The translations under genes and the position numbers were made by a program. A stretch of 64,000 bases of DNA, taken from positions 22,390,427 to 22,454,426 of the forward strand of contig CM019713.1 in NCBI GenBank assembly GCA_009760885.1. The letters are read 5' to 3'. The stretch's first letter is position 1; every line of letters begins with the position of its first letter. This DNA comes from Achatina immaculata (lineage: Eukaryota > Mollusca > Gastropoda > Stylommatophora > Achatinidae). Shown here one piece after another: positions 12,605 to 24,219 of the stretch. Below the pieces are notes generated by a model. The model saw only the letters and a list, made by a program, of their open reading frames with translations, had not been told where the DNA came from and searched no databases.

Positions 12605-13430
12605 GACAAGAAAACATCAGCAGCCCGCAAACACAAGACAAAATCAGCAGCCCGCAAACACAAGACAAAATCAGCAGCCCGCAAGCACAAGACAAAATCA
12701 GTAGCCCGCAAACACAAGACAAAATCAGCAGCCCGCAAACACAAGAAAACATCAGCAGTCCGCAAACACAAGACAAAATCAGCAGCCCGCAAACACAAGA
12801 AAACATCAGCAGCCCGCGAACACAAGAAAACATCAGCAGCCCGCGAACACATGAAAACATCAGCAGTCCGCAAACACAAGACAAAATCAGCAGCCCGCAA
12901 ACACAAGAAAACATCAGCAGCCCGCAAACACAAGAAAACATCAGCAGTCCGCAAACACAAGACAAAATCAGCAGCCCGCAAACACAAGAAACAATCAGCA
13001 GCCCGCAAACACAATACAAAATCAGCAGCCCGCAAACAATACAAAATCAGCAGCCCGCAAACACAATACAAAATCAGCAGCCCGCAAACACAATGCAAAA
13101 TCAGCAGCCCGCAAACACAATACAAAATCAGCAGCCCGCAAACACAAGAAAACTTCAGCAGCCCGCAAACACAAGACAAAATCAGCAGCCCGCAAACACA
13201 ATACAAAATCAGCAGCCCGCAAACACAATACAAAATCAGCAGCCCGCAAACACAAGACAAAATCAGCAGCCCGCAAACACAAGAAAACATCACCAGCCCG
13301 CAAACACAAGACAAAATCAGCAGCCCGCAAACACAAGAAAACATCACCAGCCCGCAAACACAAGACAAAATCAGCAGCCCGCAAACACAAGAAAACATCA
13401 GCAGCCCGGAAACACATGAAAACATCATGC
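12605..13430. repeat. 27 bp minisatellite, about 30 copies
   Basis: Core atcagcagcccgcaaacaca, linked by AGACAAA, AGAAAAC or ATACAAA variants. Because 27 is a multiple of three, long frames stay open on both strands, for example a nine-residue ISSPQTQDK period. One unit near 13030 is shortened and shifts the frame. I read this as non-coding. Confidence 0.95.
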
Positions 13431-13908
13431 TCAAACAAATCAGAAATATGATTGTAAGATTCAGGAAATATATTATTTACATGTTTTTTTTTTATCTTCC
13501 ATATTAAATATGACTAACTGCTTTGACCTACATACAAGATTCAAAACACAACTGTCCTCGACCTTCTTTCTGTAACAGGAATATCACTGGAGGAAATGTC
13601 AGCCTGTTCTAGTGTTCTTTCCTCGATGTTCTGGTGACCTGGACACATCACACTCATTGTGATCATTCAGTTACATAAAATCACGTGAGTAAAACACTAA
13701 TATTCATGTCTATGTATTTATTATTACGTTCATGTGGTAACTGCAGACATGAATGCGGGCCACTGTAAACTCACGCAGGCTGCATCTGGCCCTTTTGTAA
13801 CAAAAGAAAAAGGTTTCTGGCCGAGTCACTCATATCAAACACAGCAATAATTATGTCCCTTTCGATTTTTAAGCTCTGATATGCAGTCTGGACAACACCG
13901 CTTAAACC
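13431..13908. other. Unique non-coding sequence
   Basis: No recognisable gene or repeat. Confidence 0.5.
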
Positions 13909-14611
13909 TCTGCATATTGCAAGCCACTACTTACAACCTCTGCTTACTGCAAGCCACTACTTACAACCTCTGCTTACTGCAAGCCACTACTTACAACCTC
14001 TGCTTACTGCAAGCCACTACTTACAACCTCTGCTTACTGCAAGCCACTACTTACAACCTCTGCTTACTGCAAGCCACTACTTACAACCTCTGCTTACTGC
14101 AAGCCACTACTTACAACCTCCGCTTACTGCCAGCCACTACTTACAACCTCCGCTTACTGCCAGCCACTACTTACAACCTCTGCTTACTGCAAGCCACTAT
14201 TTACAACCTCTGCTTACTGCAAGCCACTACTTACAACCTCCGCTTACTGCCAGCCACTACTTACAACCTCCGCTTACTGCCAGCCACTACTTACAACCTC
14301 TGCTTACTGCAAGCCACTACTTACAACCTCCGCTTACTGCAAGCCACTACTTACAACCTCTGCTTACTGGCAGCCACTACTTACAACCTCCGCTTACTGC
14401 AAGCCACTACTTACAACCTCCGCTTACTGCAAGCCACTACTTACAACCTCCGCTTACTGCAAGCCACTACTTACAACCTCCGCTTACTGCAAGCCACTAC
14501 TTACAACCTCTGCTTACTGCCAGCCACTACTTACAACCTCTGCTTACTGCAAGCCACTACTTACAACCTCCGCTTACTGCAAGCCACTACTTACAACCTC
14601 CGCTTACTGGC
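13909..14611. repeat. 30 bp minisatellite, about 23 copies
   Basis: Core agccactacttacaacctct. Variable sites are CTCTGC/CTCCGC and GCAAG/GCCAG/GGCAG. A three-unit pattern (two CGC-CAG units then a TGC-AAG unit) occurs at 14101-14190 and again at 14221-14310, a small higher-order repeat. On the minus strand every unit carries GTAAGT. Confidence 0.96.
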
Positions 14612-15068
14612 AGCCAGGAAATCACCATCATCTATTTTCCTGCTCTTCTCCCCTCTACTTCATGCAGGAAATCACCATCATCTATTCTCCTGCTCTTCTC
14701 CCCTCTACTTCATGCAGGAAATCGCCATCATCTATTCTCCTGCTCTTCTCCCCTCTACTTCATGCAGGAAATCGCCATCATCTATTCTCCTGCTCTTCTC
14801 CCCTTTACTTCATGCAGGAAATCACCATCATCTATTCTCGTGCTCTTCTCCCCTCTACTTCATGCAGGAAATCACCATCATCTATTCTCGTGCTCTTCTC
14901 CCCTCTACTTCATGCAGGAAATCACCATCATCTATTCTCGTGCTCTTCTCCCCTCTACTTCATGCAGGAAATCACCATCATCTATTCTCGTGCTCTTCTC
15001 CCCTCTACTTCATGCAGGAAATCACCATCATCTATTCTCCTGCTCTTCTCCCCCAGTACTTCAAGCAG
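14612..15068. repeat. 50 bp minisatellite, 9 copies, fused to the preceding array
   Basis: Core ctgctcttctcccctctact followed by TCATGCAGGAAATCACCATC. It begins within the last 30 bp unit (gcagccaggaaatcaccatc), with no spacer between the two arrays. Confidence 0.95.
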
Positions 15069-15679
15069 GAAATCATCTTCCTGCTCACAGTAATTCTCGC
15101 TTTGAAACGTGACCCCATAAATGTGAACGAGACTGACGGTGAGCTTCAGTTCTCGGTACAGACTGTGGCCATCTGTAATGGACAACTGTCAGCAGCGCCT
15201 GGTTAGACCATGATCTAACAACAGACCGCTGTCGTGCTGCCAACTGGAGTACTGAGGGAAGCCCTTGTTTAATGCACGACACTTCTGCGCACTGGCAGCA
15301 TGCAATTATAAAATGTATCATTAAGTTTTCTCATTAAGTCAGATTCAACGAAACTTAATGAACGAACCTCGATCATGTTAGCAAAACCCGGTATCAATAT
15401 CATCTCTTGTCTTCTAGTGTGACCCTTCTATTATAAAATATAACAGTGTCGCAATAGTATCATGTCCTACAAGGCCAGGTGACTGCTGGACTAACTAATC
15501 TTGCAGGTCTGGAACATCTGTTATGCCTGTACCTAGATAAATGACTTTCTGGCCCTAGGTCAGTCCTGAGACTGACAAGAGAAAACAACCAGCTGACTCT
15601 GACCTCTGACCACCTGCAGGCTGATAGTCAGAAATGAAAAAAAAAAAACACCTGAAATAACGATAATAGGAACATTCTA
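15069..15679. other. Unique non-coding sequence
   Basis: No recognisable gene. An A-run lies at 15639-15650. Confidence 0.5.
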
Positions 15680-15949
15680 CATGGCCAAGAACAAGAGATG
15701 ATAAGTCTACATGGCCAAGAACAAGAGTTGATAAGTCTACATGGCCAAGAACAAGAGATGATAAGTCTACATGGCCAAGCACAAGAGATGATAAGTCTAC
15801 ATGGCCAAGCACAAGAGATGATAAGTCTACATGGCCAAGCACAAGAGATGATAAGTCTACATGGCCAAGCACAAGAGATGATAAGTCTACATGGCCAAGC
15901 ACAAGAGATGATAAGTCTACATGGCCAAGCACAAGAGATGATAAGTGCT
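15680..15949. repeat. 30 bp minisatellite, 9 copies
   Basis: Core tctacatggccaagcacaag. The first three copies have AAGAACAAG and the rest AAGCACAAG. Confidence 0.96.
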
Positions 15950-16248
15950 GTGTATGCTACTGGAGCAGCAATAAACGTATCAGAGAGAGAGAGAGAGAAC
16001 AACGCTTAGTGAGTGGCCAGTGATGTATGAGGGTCTCATACAACTTTAATAGCAGTCTTACTAGCAGTAAGAGCAGAATGTTATTTGTAACTGAAATTTA
16101 GTTTCGTATTTAACATTAAATGAAGGACGGCGTGTGTGTGCTCACGCTTACAGCAGAGATCATCAGTGGAGAGATGCACGTGCATGTTTCTGCGGGACAG
16201 AAGCTGAGCAAATCTCGTCCTCCCCCCTCCCCACCCCAACCCCTGAAC

Positions 16249-16295
16249 AGTTTGTTTGTTTGTTTGTTTGTTTGTTTGTTTGTTTGTTTGTTTGT
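16249..16295. repeat. TTTG microsatellite
   Basis: About eleven TTTG units after a C-rich stretch. Confidence 0.95.
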
Positions 16296-16811
16296 TGGCA
16301 TCTACTCGATACAGGAAAGTTTACGCGATGTTAGAAGGAACGAACAAACCCATCTGCAGTCTGACTGTGTCTGAAACGCCCCACACCAACTCAGCTAAAC
16401 CACCCGACACAACAAAAAAGAATTAATGGATCTGCCAAATAAGAACACGGCCTAGAATTTACACAACAAACAAACAAAGACTGCAATAAAAGCCCAACAA
16501 TACTCTGCATCTTAAAGACAAACAAGTTAAGACGATTAGGTCTGGCAGAAACAAGAAGAAATCAACAAACAAAGGCAGAATTAGGAGAACGTCACTGAAA
16601 ATGTCTCTGCTCACAAACACATATCCAAACATCTTTCTCGGCACATCACCCAGTGAACGGGCGTCGAGCGAGTGGGATATATCAGAAAAATGTGTCTCAG
16701 GTACAAGAAGATGCAGTAGCTCTTCCGCTCTGTATCTATGAAAATCACCAATACTCCAGCAAATCCAGACACACCATACCCACAACAGCGTCCTTCAGTA
16801 AATGTGGTCCT
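16296..16811. other. Unique non-coding sequence
   Basis: No recognisable gene. The minus-strand frame at 16459-16785 has no family resemblance. Confidence 0.45.
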
Positions 16812-17145
16812 ACGATGTCGTCCCACCTGATGTCATATCTCACACTGACCCACCTGATGTCACATCCCACACTGACCCACATGATGTCATATCCCACAAT
16901 GACCCACATGATGTCATATCCCACACTGACCCACATGATGTCATATCTCACACTGACACACGTGATGTCATATCCCACACTGACCCACATGATGTCACAT
17001 CCCACACCGACTCACATGATGTTACATCCCACACTGACCCACATGATGTCACATCTCACACTGACCCACATGATGTCACATCCCACACTGACCCATATGA
17101 TGTCATATCCCACACCGACCCACGTGATACCATGCCTCACATTGA
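16812..17145. repeat. 27 bp minisatellite, about 12 copies
   Basis: Core acatgatgtcatatcccaca. The step is set by ccacatgatg at 16878 and 16905. Confidence 0.94.
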
Positions 17146-17859
17146 TCATGGGGTTGTACCGAACATTATTGTTTTTGATTTATGTTTTTTTTTGCCTTAA
17201 GCACACATTTCACCACCACGTGTTATAATATCACCTGCCCCCCCCCCCTTTTTTCCAGAACTATCTGACTCAAAAAATGTATTCCAACTAATATACAAAA
17301 ATATGAGTCTGTCAAAATGTGACCTCAAAGTGGGACTCCCTGTATTGTTGTATGTCTATTTGCTAAGTCCCACAGATAAGCCACCATGGTGATTAACTCC
17401 ATCATGAACGCAGACTACAGTCTTATCAGAAAACAGAAATATGTAAAGATACTCGACATTGTCCCAGGAACGTGACCCACCAAGGCAGTAACAAACTGGA
17501 CTCTCGGACAAGTACTGCTGGGTTTACTCGGACAAAACAATCGGCAATTTGTCCGTATTTCCGTGTTTTCTTTACGTGTCATAAATCTACGGAGACAGAA
17601 CGACTGAATGATACAATTTCTGAGCACAAGCGTGATGATACACGGCGGTGCTGCCATCTGCCATGAAAATACTCAAAAACTCCACATATGAAGCTACTGT
17701 TTTAGCGTCTGTAGCGATGTTCTGTGTGTTCAAATGAATCAAAAATATCCAATTCATACACTCTGTAATGTAAAATGCTTTTCTCTGTTACATTTCCTAC
17801 TTCTTCTTCTCTTCTCTTCACGCGCGCGTGCACACACACACACACATTGTGTATGTAAT
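17146..17859. other. Unique non-coding sequence with a CA microsatellite
   Basis: Contains a C-run near 17238, a CG/CA-rich run at 17821-17846, and no recognisable gene. Confidence 0.5.
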
Positions 17860-17933
17860 ACAATGTGTGTTTTAAAAAAACAGAGCAAACTTTTGCAATA
17901 AAGACACAAGTGCTCATTTAATAACATTTTAAG

Positions 17934-18159
17934 CAGTGTCCCCTTCAAAGTAATCCCCTCTACTGGCGATACACTGTTCCCAACATTTCTTCCATTATTC
18001 TTCTGGAACGCACTTTCTGTGATGTCACACAGTAATCCTATCGCATTTCTCTGAATCTCCTCTACAGTTTGGAAACGATGTCCTTTCAAGGTGGTTTTTA
18101 AAGTTTAGAACACAGGAAAAAGTCTGCTGTGGCTATGTCTGAAGAACAGAGTGGATGGG
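17934..18159 (-). pseudogene. mariner transposase, C-terminal part
   Basis: The minus strand reads HPLCSSDIATADFFLCSKL, equivalent to the HPPYSPDLAPxDFFLFPKL block with the third catalytic position. TLKGHRFQTVEEIQRN, AFQK and the GNSVSPVEGITLKGT tail follow, as mariner proteins end. One stop and a frameshift fall between the first two pieces. The coding sense joins directly to the piece ending near 19613 once the LTR insert is removed, which supports the insertion model. Confidence 0.85.
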
Positions 18160-18163
18160 GCAC

Positions 18164-19608
18164 TGTGAACGATTACGCGATGCTGACCGGTTGTACGACA
18201 GTGGGCGGAGCTCCATCGTTCACATGATCCTATATATATATATATATATCGAGGAAAGCGGAAGAAGAGCTGAGCTAGAGGAATATGGTGGTGCAAGTCA
18301 ATCTCGTCTGTGTTGTGATTTATGTGGAGTACTTTGCCCCAGGCGTCCTCATATTGTGCGGTGATATATCTGTGTAACATACAGAATGTACATGTTGAAT
18401 TCACGATCATATGGAGAAATATCTCGGTGATTCATAATGATTATTGTTCTATTAAATGGCACGTTCTCACATTCCAGAATCCAATCCTTGTCATATGTTT
18501 GGGGCCGACGAATGAGCTCTTCGGAGTTGGCATCCCTGATGCTCGATTGGTTTCTCTGCGAGTTTCCATAACGATATCTTTATTTCCCATCTGGAGTCGC
18601 CTCTAGATAGGTTCCAGAATAAGGTTGTTAGCCTTATGCCCAACTCCCGGTACATGATATGTAACAGATCAAGCGGATGACATTATTGAGATAGGCCAAA
18701 TTAACAGGCATAAAATCTTTTGATGAGGTTGAAAGACTCGCTGAAGAAAAAATTGGCGAACTACTTTGCGAGCCCTATGTGACGTTTAACGGCACGGGAA
18801 GGATATAAGATATAAGAAATGGCACGTGCTGATTCCATAATGCTGTGGTTTCATGTGGATATTATGTGAGTTTCAATATGTATCTGGAGATACGTATCCT
18901 GGCAGCAACAGCTGCATCAACAAGTGTGGTAGCACGGGTGAGATCGTGGAGAGGTGGAGAGAGCACAGCAAGGTCGCTGTGTGATTATTAGTGCGTTAGC
19001 ACATGTGGAACTTCATGTAGGGGAGGAGGAGAGTTCCGGGCAGCAGTAGCTGTGTGATGAATAAGTGCATGGGCGCATGGATTAATTCGTGGAGAGATAG
19101 TGATGTAGATTCGCAGCACTGATGGCAGTATTCATAGTGCGATGGCACACTTGGAGATGTATGTGTACTGTGATTGGAGGAGGGGAGAGAAGGCCAGGAT
19201 AGCCATGGCCCGGTTATCTGGTTCTTTAGTTATGTTAGTTAACAGTTATTGCCTTATACTGATATCATGCCTGTTAATATCTTATGACATGTGTTGGATG
19301 TTCTGTGTTATGTAATGTACCTGTGACTACCAGGATCCATGTAGTCTGAGTAATAAAACGTTCATGTATTTAATGGCTGACTTGGTTATGTTTAGTGAAT
19401 CTTGGTGTATGTTGTGGTATATGTAACATGATGCTAAATGGCATACAGTATTCTGGGGAGATGTAACCTGGGCTGTCGGTCGTAGGAGATAGACAGAGCC
19501 CGGCCACCCAGGGCGGTAGTACATTAGGCCATGGCATTGGGTTTTGGTCATACCCCCCCCCCCCCAATTTCATCCCTAGTTGTAACTTAAGCACCCGCTA
19601 CGTTTACA
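18164..19608. mobile_element. Solo LTR of about 1.08 kb inside the mariner, 4 bp TSD
   Basis: The insert starts TGTGAACG and ends CGTTTACA, so it has TG...CA ends with short inverted termini. It is flanked by GCAC at 18160-18163 and 19609-19612. A TA-rich TATA-like run lies at 18228-18249 and an AATAAA poly(A) signal near 19351. After subtracting the nested LINE piece and its TSD it is about 1,082 bp, a usual LTR length. No gag or pol is present, so it is read as a recombined solo LTR. Orientation is plausibly plus from TATA then AATAAA. Confidence 0.72.
18465..18816 (+). mobile_element. Short LINE-derived insert with 11 bp TSD
   Basis: Flanked by AAATGGCACGT at 18454-18464 and 18817-18827. 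The head shares ggggccgacgaatgagctct with the insert at 60320. Its last 140 bp encode the same LINE C-terminus as that insert (AKLTGIKSFDEVERLAE then a break, then LRALC) and end in GATATAAGATATAAG. The middle has a 5'-UTR-like stretch (ataaggttgttagccttatg). It is far too short to encode a polymerase. Confidence 0.88.
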
Positions 19609-19683
19609 GCACAATGGATATCTGATGTGCCAGATAAATGCGGTTTACAGCACAATGGATATCTGATGTGCCAGATCAATGCG
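19602..19683. repeat. 41 bp tandem duplication across the LTR/mariner junction
   Basis: Two copies of a unit beginning gtttacagcacaatggatat. The unit joins the last 7 bp of the LTR to mariner sequence, so it arose after the LTR inserted. Confidence 0.9.
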
Positions 19684-20640
19684 GTTGAGGAGGAATGCAT
19701 GAGCCGGGGCAGTGTCGAGGTGCAACATCCAAGTCTGGTTTTCCCACAATCCTCCGCACAACATCCAAGTCTGGTTTTCCCACAATCCTCCGCACAACAT
19801 CCAAGTCTGGTTTTCCCACAATCCTCCGCACAACATCCAAGTCTGGTTTTCCCACAATCCTCCGCACAACATCCAAGTCTGGTTTTCCCACAATCCTCCG
19901 CACAACATCCAAGTCTGGTTTTCCCACAATCCTCCGCACAACATCCAAGTCTGGTTTTCCCACAATCCTCCGCACAACATCCAAGTCTGGTTTTCCCACA
20001 ATCCTCCGCACAACATCCAAGTCTGGTTTTCCCACAATCCTCCGCACAACATTCCTCAAACGCACTAAAACGTATTCATACAACTGTCTGTTTACCATAT
20101 GACCACGTGGTACACGTTCACACTGAACATCACTGGCCAGAAGTTCGTGACTGATTTCTACACGGTTCTCTTTCTGATCGTCAGTCGGCAATAGGGCTCG
20201 AATTTTACACAGACGCGATGTATATGAAGTTTTTCAGTCAAAATCTGATGGAAAGATCCTATGTTCTGTCAGCAACTTCTCAGCCAGTTAAACAATTATT
20301 TCCACGAATCTCTCTCTACATGGTCGTCATCTGTTGATGTGGAAAGTTGCCCAGGCCTGGTATCTTCACCTAAAGACGTGCTGCCCTCTTTAAAATGCTT
20401 GAACCATTTTCAGCACTGCGTTCATACAGTCCTCCCTGTATGTTTGGTTAAGCACTTGTCATGTCTCTTAAAAATTTTTCCCAAGTTTGCAGCAACATTT
20501 CACACACGCACATTGTTTCTGAAGCTCCTTCACTGTCACTAATCCAAAGAATAGGTTTGTGCACGTCGGCGGACGTAGCTCGATGATTAATGCTCATAGC
20601 GAACGGGGCAAACAGCAAAATGTTATCAAGACCTGCGGCC
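19613..20640 (-). pseudogene. mariner transposase, N-terminal and middle part, broken
   Basis: In order on the minus strand and in shifting frames: a helix-turn-helix region with KLGKIFKRHDKCL, then FKHFKEG and RPGQLSTSTDDDHVE. LTEKLHIHRVCVKF and DDQKENRVEISHELLA follow, then a jump to VPRGHMVNRQLYEYVL and RLRNVVRRIV. After the 36 bp array comes WMLHLDTAPAH, which matches the family block with the second catalytic Asp (HDNAPAH type). The first catalytic block (the GDETW region) is missing between HELLA and VPRGH. Several stops and frameshifts are present. The protein continues in the other half at 17934-18159. Confidence 0.85.
19723..20052. repeat. 36 bp minisatellite, 9 copies, within the mariner transposase
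   Basis: Core caacatccaagtctggtttt. Copies are essentially identical. On the minus strand the unit reads VVRRIVGKPDLD, a twelve-residue piece of transposase repeated in frame. Confidence 0.95.
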
Positions 20641-20725
20641 AAGTACATCCAACAGCCACACCATGCCCTCTTGTGCCGGTTGGCGCGCTATTTAAAAAGG
20701 TAGTTCCTTTTCTAAAAACACCTCG

Positions 20726-22254
20726 AATGCATGTATGTATATGTACTTAAATGTCTATGAATACATGCATATGTATGTATTTGTGTATATGAATATCAGA
20801 AGTATAGCTATATGTACTGTCACAGGCTAAATTGGACTAATCTAAAGAAAGACTTAAATGTAGTAGCTTCTTATACTGTTTTACTACAAAAATGTTAGAT
20901 TACAACGAACGTGAGGACGTGAAACAAGTTTACTGCATGTGGTTACATAAATGAGAGTTGATCTTTTTTCATGTTTTGATATGTTCAGAAACTAAAGCAG
21001 AAATTCTGTGACTGAGTGAACGCTGCATGAAGAGCAAAATGTCAGCTGTGTGCCCAAATCTTAATCCTTTGAAAATACGGTCTGTTCGTTCTCTCCTCTC
21101 CTCTCCTCTCTCTTCTTCTTTTCTAACGCACACTCAGATGCACAACAAAGCAGAGCTGAGGCCTGTATATTCACATTAGTATTATTTTTAACACAAGCTT
21201 CCGCAGCCGAAGACTAATCTGGGCGAACAATGGCACAGAAATGGAAATTGTGGAGACGACGTTCCTAACAAAAGATAAGATGGATGAATGTCCATGGTGA
21301 GGCTGTACAAACAAAAAAAAAAAGGACGATGAAACAATAAAACTGATTTCCTGTCAACGAAAATAGCTCGTCAATTTTATTCACCCTTTTTTCCTATCAC
21401 TGTTCTTCCTAAGTTCATTTCTAGAACTTCACCACAAACCTCCATCATAAAACTTCACCACAAACCTCCATCATAAAACTTCACCACAAACCTCCATCGC
21501 AGAACTTCACTGACCTTATACTGTCAGATCACAATCATTATTCCATACTACATATTTTATCACAGTCAGTATTTCTTGCATATCTTGAGAAATGAATTTT
21601 AGACAAGCATAAACTGAACATATCAGAATACATTTTCAAGGGTAATCTCCAAATTTCTGACCCCCTTCCATGCAACTTTAAGAAAGACCACAGCTACATT
21701 CGACACATGAAAACTATACACACTGAATCACAGCATGAAGGATACAAGAGTATCTAGATACCACAGACATCAGTGAATATCTACCACGCCTGTTCAAACA
21801 AAACCTTATTTAATTTCTTTTTAAATCGCTAACTGACAGGCATATGACATTTTTTTTAAAAACTAGAACAGATTATTGCTGCACTATATAAGGATAGTGC
21901 TGGTCATTGTAATTCCTTGTAAAGCTCCTACCAACTGTTGCAACACTTTATGTTGATGATAATAAACCACAATAACTTTTTGTAATGAAATTAGTGATCA
22001 TACAAAGACTTTACGCCGAGAATACCAGCTATAACATTACTTTATATCGATAATATCAATCATAACTTTACATCCAAAATACCCACCTTAAGATTACTTT
22101 GCATGGAGAAATTGAAGCATAACATTAGTTTATACTGAAAAAAAAACACAAACCAACATACTCTCAGCATGACAATTTGGGGCAGAACCATCATCCAGAA
22201 AATATTAGGCTGGCTGCCATGTTTTCCCAGGGAAGTACAAGAAGATTAATTTAG

Positions 22255-22256
<2 letters not shown>
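20726..22256. other. AT-rich sequence, mostly unique
   Basis: Holds ATGT-rich microsatellite-like DNA at 20728-20790 and three copies of a 25 bp unit (cttcaccacaaacctccatc) at 21426-21500. A very worn repeat lies at 21980-22135, where cataacattactttat-like pieces recur about every 30 bp. No gene is recognised. Confidence 0.5.

Positions 22257-22289
<33 letters not shown>
22257..22289. repeat. GA microsatellite
   Basis: Sixteen GA units. Confidence 0.95.
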
Positions 22290-22291
<2 letters not shown>

Positions 22292-22738
22292 AATTCTCCA
22301 TCTTTCTCCCGAACAAACTCGGTAAAAATGGCTCCAATCAATCCTGCATACTGCAAGTGCCACTGCATTCAATTAAAAATCGTTTTCTGCGTGACGTCAC
22401 CAGTGTTTGTTAAGCTGAATGGAGCACGTCTTACAAGAAAATGCACTGCTAACTTGTGTCTACAGGCTCCTGTGTGGGTGGTGGCGCTGTTTGTGGGTGG
22501 GTGGGGAGAGGAAGAAGAGAAGAGAAACAAAGGAGAAGTGGACACAGGAGAAAAGACGAGGAATAGTCCTAGACGAGCAAATAACGAGACGATTATTGTT
22601 TGACTGTAAGCAAGGTATAATCCTTGGCGCTGATTGTGCAGTTTGCTGCCAGCAATGTCAAATTACCAACACTTAAGTTTGCCCTTGGTACACATGTGAG
22701 AAATAAACACGGCGGACAGTTCACAACAGAGATAGGCT
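22290..22738. other. Unique sequence with a TGACGTCA site
   Basis: Contains AAAATGGCTCC at 22326 and a perfect CRE palindrome at 22392-22399. The plus-strand frame from 22329 has no family resemblance and no clear splice site. A promoter-like role is possible but unsupported. Confidence 0.35.
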
Positions 22739-22966
22739 GTAGAGTAATGTCTGACGTGACAAGTCTGTCACAGAGCAGAGAGTAATGTCTGACGTGACAA
22801 GTATGTCACAGAGCAGAGAGTAATGTCTCACGTGACAAGTATGTCACAGAGTAGAGAGTAACGTCTGACGTGACAAGTCTGTCGCAGAGCAGAGAGTAAT
22901 GTCTGACGTGACAAGCATGTCACAGAGCAGAGAGTAATGTCTGACGTGACAAGTCTGTCGCTGGAA
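22739..22966. repeat. 38 bp minisatellite, 6 copies, with a hairpin in the unit
   Basis: Core gtaatgtctgacgtgacaag. Units with the AGT-C spacer contain GTGACA-AGTC-TGTCAC, a perfect 6 bp stem with a 4 nt loop. Confidence 0.93.
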
Positions 22967-23184
22967 AAACAACAGTCACTAGAAATTATAAGTTTTCTAG
23001 ATATTTTGTTAAAAAAAAATGTTGCCAAAACTATGGAGCTTTTCAAAGCAAAATAACAAAGAAAATATTACAGAAAAAAATTAGCACTATTCAACAATAT
23101 AATTATTTCTTAGACTATGTAGTTCATCGATACACAGGTACAGCCAATATGACGAATAAAAGACTGATGAGGAAACATATGCAA

Positions 23185-23390
23185 TAAGTTCAACATAAAG
23201 AAACATGCCCAATAAGTGCAACATAAAGAAACATACCCAATAAGTTCAACATAAAGAAACATACCCAATAAGTTCAACATAAAGAAACATACCCAATAAG
23301 TGCAACATAAAGAAACATACCCAATAAGTTCAACATAAAGAAACATACCCAATAAGTGCAACATAAAGAAACATGCCCAATAAATGAAAG
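23185..23390. repeat. 28 bp minisatellite, about 7.5 copies
   Basis: Core aacataaagaaacataccca. The 22967-23184 stretch before it is AT-rich with nothing recognised. Confidence 0.93.
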
Positions 23391-23495
23391 ATAGGCCGAG
23401 CACGTGACTTAGTAAAATAACCCCCCCCCCCAGGTTTGTCACAGACAGCAAGGTCAGCACGTTCTTAGAGAACCTCCATTGCTAAGCGGATACCT

Positions 23496-23496
23496 G

Positions 23497-23522
<26 letters not shown>
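23496..23522. repeat. TA microsatellite
   Basis: Thirteen TA units followed by an A-run. Confidence 0.95.
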
Positions 23523-23527
<5 letters not shown>

Positions 23528-23644
23528 ACCCTCCTCCCACGCTGTCTTTAAAGAAAAAAAAGAATATATGGCAATACTGTACAGAATGTCAAGGAAGATA
23601 TGGCGGAACGTGAAAACATGGGAGCATTCAGCACTGAAGCAACT

Positions 23645-23936
23645 GATACTCGTATGTGATACTCGTATGTGATACTCTAATGTGATACTCGTATGTGATA
23701 CTCATATGTGATACTCATATGTGATACTCGTATGTGATACTCATGTGATACTCGTATGTGATACTCGTATGTGATACTCATATGTGATACTTTCGTATGT
23801 GATACTCATGTGATACTCATGTGATACTCATATGTGATACTCGTATGTGATACTCATATGTGATACTCATATGTGATACTCGTATGTGATACTCATGTGA
23901 TACTCGTATGTGATACTCATATGTGATACTCGTATG
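23645..23936. repeat. 10-13 bp minisatellite, about 23 copies
   Basis: The unit is gatactcgtatgt or gatactcatatgt, with shortened 11 bp forms. Confidence 0.94.
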
Positions 23937-24219
23937 AGAAGACGAGTTGTTTTTTTTAATGAGTGTGAAAAAGAGAACCGGGGGAGGAGACATCTGGGTG
24001 GTGTAAGATGATAAGGCAAATAAGGGAGTCTGGAATACGACATATGGAAGTCTGGAATACGACATATTGGGGTCTGAAATACAACATATGAGTGGTAAAT
24101 TTTAAAATAATGTGACAAGTAATGGATGACGGTTTAAAGCAGTGTTTCCCAAAGTGGGCGATAACGCCCCCTGTGTGCACTGAAAAGGACATGGGGGCGG
24201 TGAAGGAAGATGGGGTAGA

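Larger units (their letters stand above)
17860..20725 (-). mobile_element. mariner-family DNA transposon, split and dead
   Basis: The right (5') end, read on the minus strand, begins CGAGGTGTTTTTAGAAAAGG. It continues into a TTTTTAAATAGCGCGCC segment, typical of mariner terminal repeats. The left end near 17860-17895 is only a weak match, and no TA target duplication is visible. Transposase pieces in mariner order lie between. The element is split at 18160-19612 by a solo LTR, expanded by a 36 bp array at 19723-20052, and has lost the segment with the first catalytic Asp. It would have moved by cut-and-paste into TA sites. Confidence 0.85.

Noticed and set aside
12445..13507. Repeat proteins with nine-residue periods over the 27 bp array
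   Set aside because: Open in several frames on both strands, as expected for a unit divisible by three. There is no start context, signal or conserved flank.
22256..22603. Open frame from ATGGCTCC with a CRE downstream
   Set aside because: No signal peptide, domain or clear splice donor. The CRE lies inside the frame rather than upstream.
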